NCBI RefSeq assembly: GCF_046115505.1
Contig: NZ_CP170736.1
Span: forward strand, 1,302,001 to 1,366,000
Direction of reading: 5' to 3'
DNA length: 64,000 nucleotides
DNA from: Dellaglioa kimchii
GTDB taxonomy: Bacteria; Bacillota; Bacilli; Lactobacillales; Lactobacillaceae
The notes beneath the pieces are model-generated. The model made no database searches. It worked only from the letters and a program-made list of their open reading frames with translations, and had not been told where the DNA came from. Shown here piece after piece: positions 63,446 to 64,000 of the stretch; position 1 is the first letter of the stretch, and each line of letters opens with the position of its first letter. Both the position numbers and the translations under genes were made by a program.

Positions 63446-64000
63446 AAAAATTAGTATTAGGAATGGCATTAGTAGGTAGTATTTTAGGCGCAACAACATC
63501 AGCAGTTAGTGCTGCAACGACAACAAATGGGGATGTTACTTTTAAACCAGGTACAGTTACGGTTGATCCAGATCCAAGTAACCCAGATCCAAGTAACCCC
63601 AATGCTAACGCAACAGCAGCAGATTTAAACTTTGGTTTAAATGAAATTACTGATAAAGATGTGACACTTAACAATACGTATGCAGCAGCACATATCAACG
63701 TGAACGATTTAACAGGTACAACAACATCTACTTGGAACTTAACAGTTGCCCAAGACGCACAATTCAAAAGTGTTAAGGATGCCAAAGAATTAACAAATGC
63801 TGCATTAACATTGAACGCAGCAAAAGATACAACTGCTTCAACTTCTGGCGCAGTAGATGTGACAGCATCATCTGTCTTAGTTCCCGGAGCTGACAAAAAA
63901 CCTGCAGCACCAGTCAACGTTGTCGGTGCTAAAGATGGTAATGGTAACGGTAAAACACAAGCTACAATTGCTGGCTCAACATTAGCAGTACCAGGTGCTA
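63442..64000 (+). CDS. WxL-domain surface protein (3' end outside window)
   Basis: Begins at ATG 63442, overlapping the LPxTG gene stop as ATGA, with GGGGAAAAAG as RBS. 186 codons are visible. The signal peptide is LVLGMALVGSILGATTSAVS, ending before AATTTNGDV. A short DPDPSNPDPSNPN repeat follows, then the start of a WxL domain (ADLNFGLNEITDKDVTL and STWNLTVAQDAQF with the first W-x-L). The second WxL motif and stop lie beyond the window. This is the classic single-domain WxL protein of these clusters. Confidence 0.88.
   Translation, partial: MKKLVLGMALVGSILGATTSAVSAATTTNGDVTFKPGTVTVDPDPSNPDPSNPNANATAADLNFGLNEITDKDVTLNNTYAAAHINVNDLTGTTTSTWNLTVAQDAQFKSVKDAKELTNAALTLNAAKDTTASTSGAVDVTASSVLVPGADKKPAAPVNVVGAKDGNGNGKTQATIAGSTLAVPGA

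Overview
The window is chromosomal DNA of a low-GC Gram-positive lactic acid bacterium (Lactobacillales, most likely Lactobacillaceae). The basis is the 16S rRNA text, the AT-rich coding style, AGGAGG-type ribosome binding sites, a degradative-type HMG-CoA reductase, an acidic RNA polymerase delta subunit, T-box and pyrG attenuators, and a WxL/LPxTG/lectin surface-protein cluster. Genus cannot be fixed by eye; a meat or psychrotrophic Latilactobacillus/Dellaglioa-like organism is a guess only.

Layout. 1-2.5 kb: 3' end of tyrS coupled to a CPA1 Na+/H+ antiporter. 2.5-7.8 kb: complete 16S-23S-5S rRNA operon with tandem promoters and no spacer tRNA. 7.8-10.2 kb: a lone tRNA-Thr and helD, both facing the rRNA operon. 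10.3-12.5 kb: T-box-controlled trpS and a Ppx/GppA phosphatase. 12.5-14.9 kb: cystine-type ABC importer (minus strand). 15-18 kb: mvaA, an HExxH protein, a NUDIX enzyme and a small membrane protein. 18.2-24.5 kb: metG, tatD, rnmV, rsmA, veg, ispE and a nicotinamidase-like hydrolase. 24.7-27.2 kb: zinc/manganese ABC importer with a Zur-like operator. 27.3-30.9 kb: purR, glmU, prs.

30.9-37.1 kb is an accessory stretch: two near-identical repeats, each encoding a predicted small RNA; a cassette of very small membrane-protein genes between them; a second antiporter; mscL; and several broken small genes. 37.1-42.4 kb: HAD phosphatase, HD phosphohydrolase, DUF1934 protein, rpoE, and pyrG with its CTP-sensing leader. 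42.5-46.6 kb: GntR/YtrA-type regulator and two ABC exporter modules. 46.7-54.5 kb: metallophosphoesterase, DUF1002 protein, flavin oxidoreductase, regulators, a drug exporter with DUF4811 partner, and an alpha/beta hydrolase. 54.6-64 kb: WxL surface cluster with two lectin-WxL proteins, a histone-H1-like protein, a BspA/MucBP/WxL giant, a small LPxTG protein and a WxL protein cut by the window end.

The most interesting observation is the sRNA pair at 30.9 and 32.4 kb. Each predicted minus-strand RNA (about 136 nt) folds into three successive hairpins whose loops all carry CCCC, the last being a terminator. The promoter has an extended -10, almost no -35, and an 11-nt-period direct repeat typical of OmpR-family response regulators. 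The terminator loop of copy 1 is perfectly complementary over 11 nt to the ribosome binding site of the second lectin-WxL gene, and over a different 11 nt to that of the small LPxTG gene. The WxL genes as a group use unusual G-tract ribosome binding sites. This suggests, but does not prove, an LhrC/csRNA-like regulatory pair that controls surface proteins.
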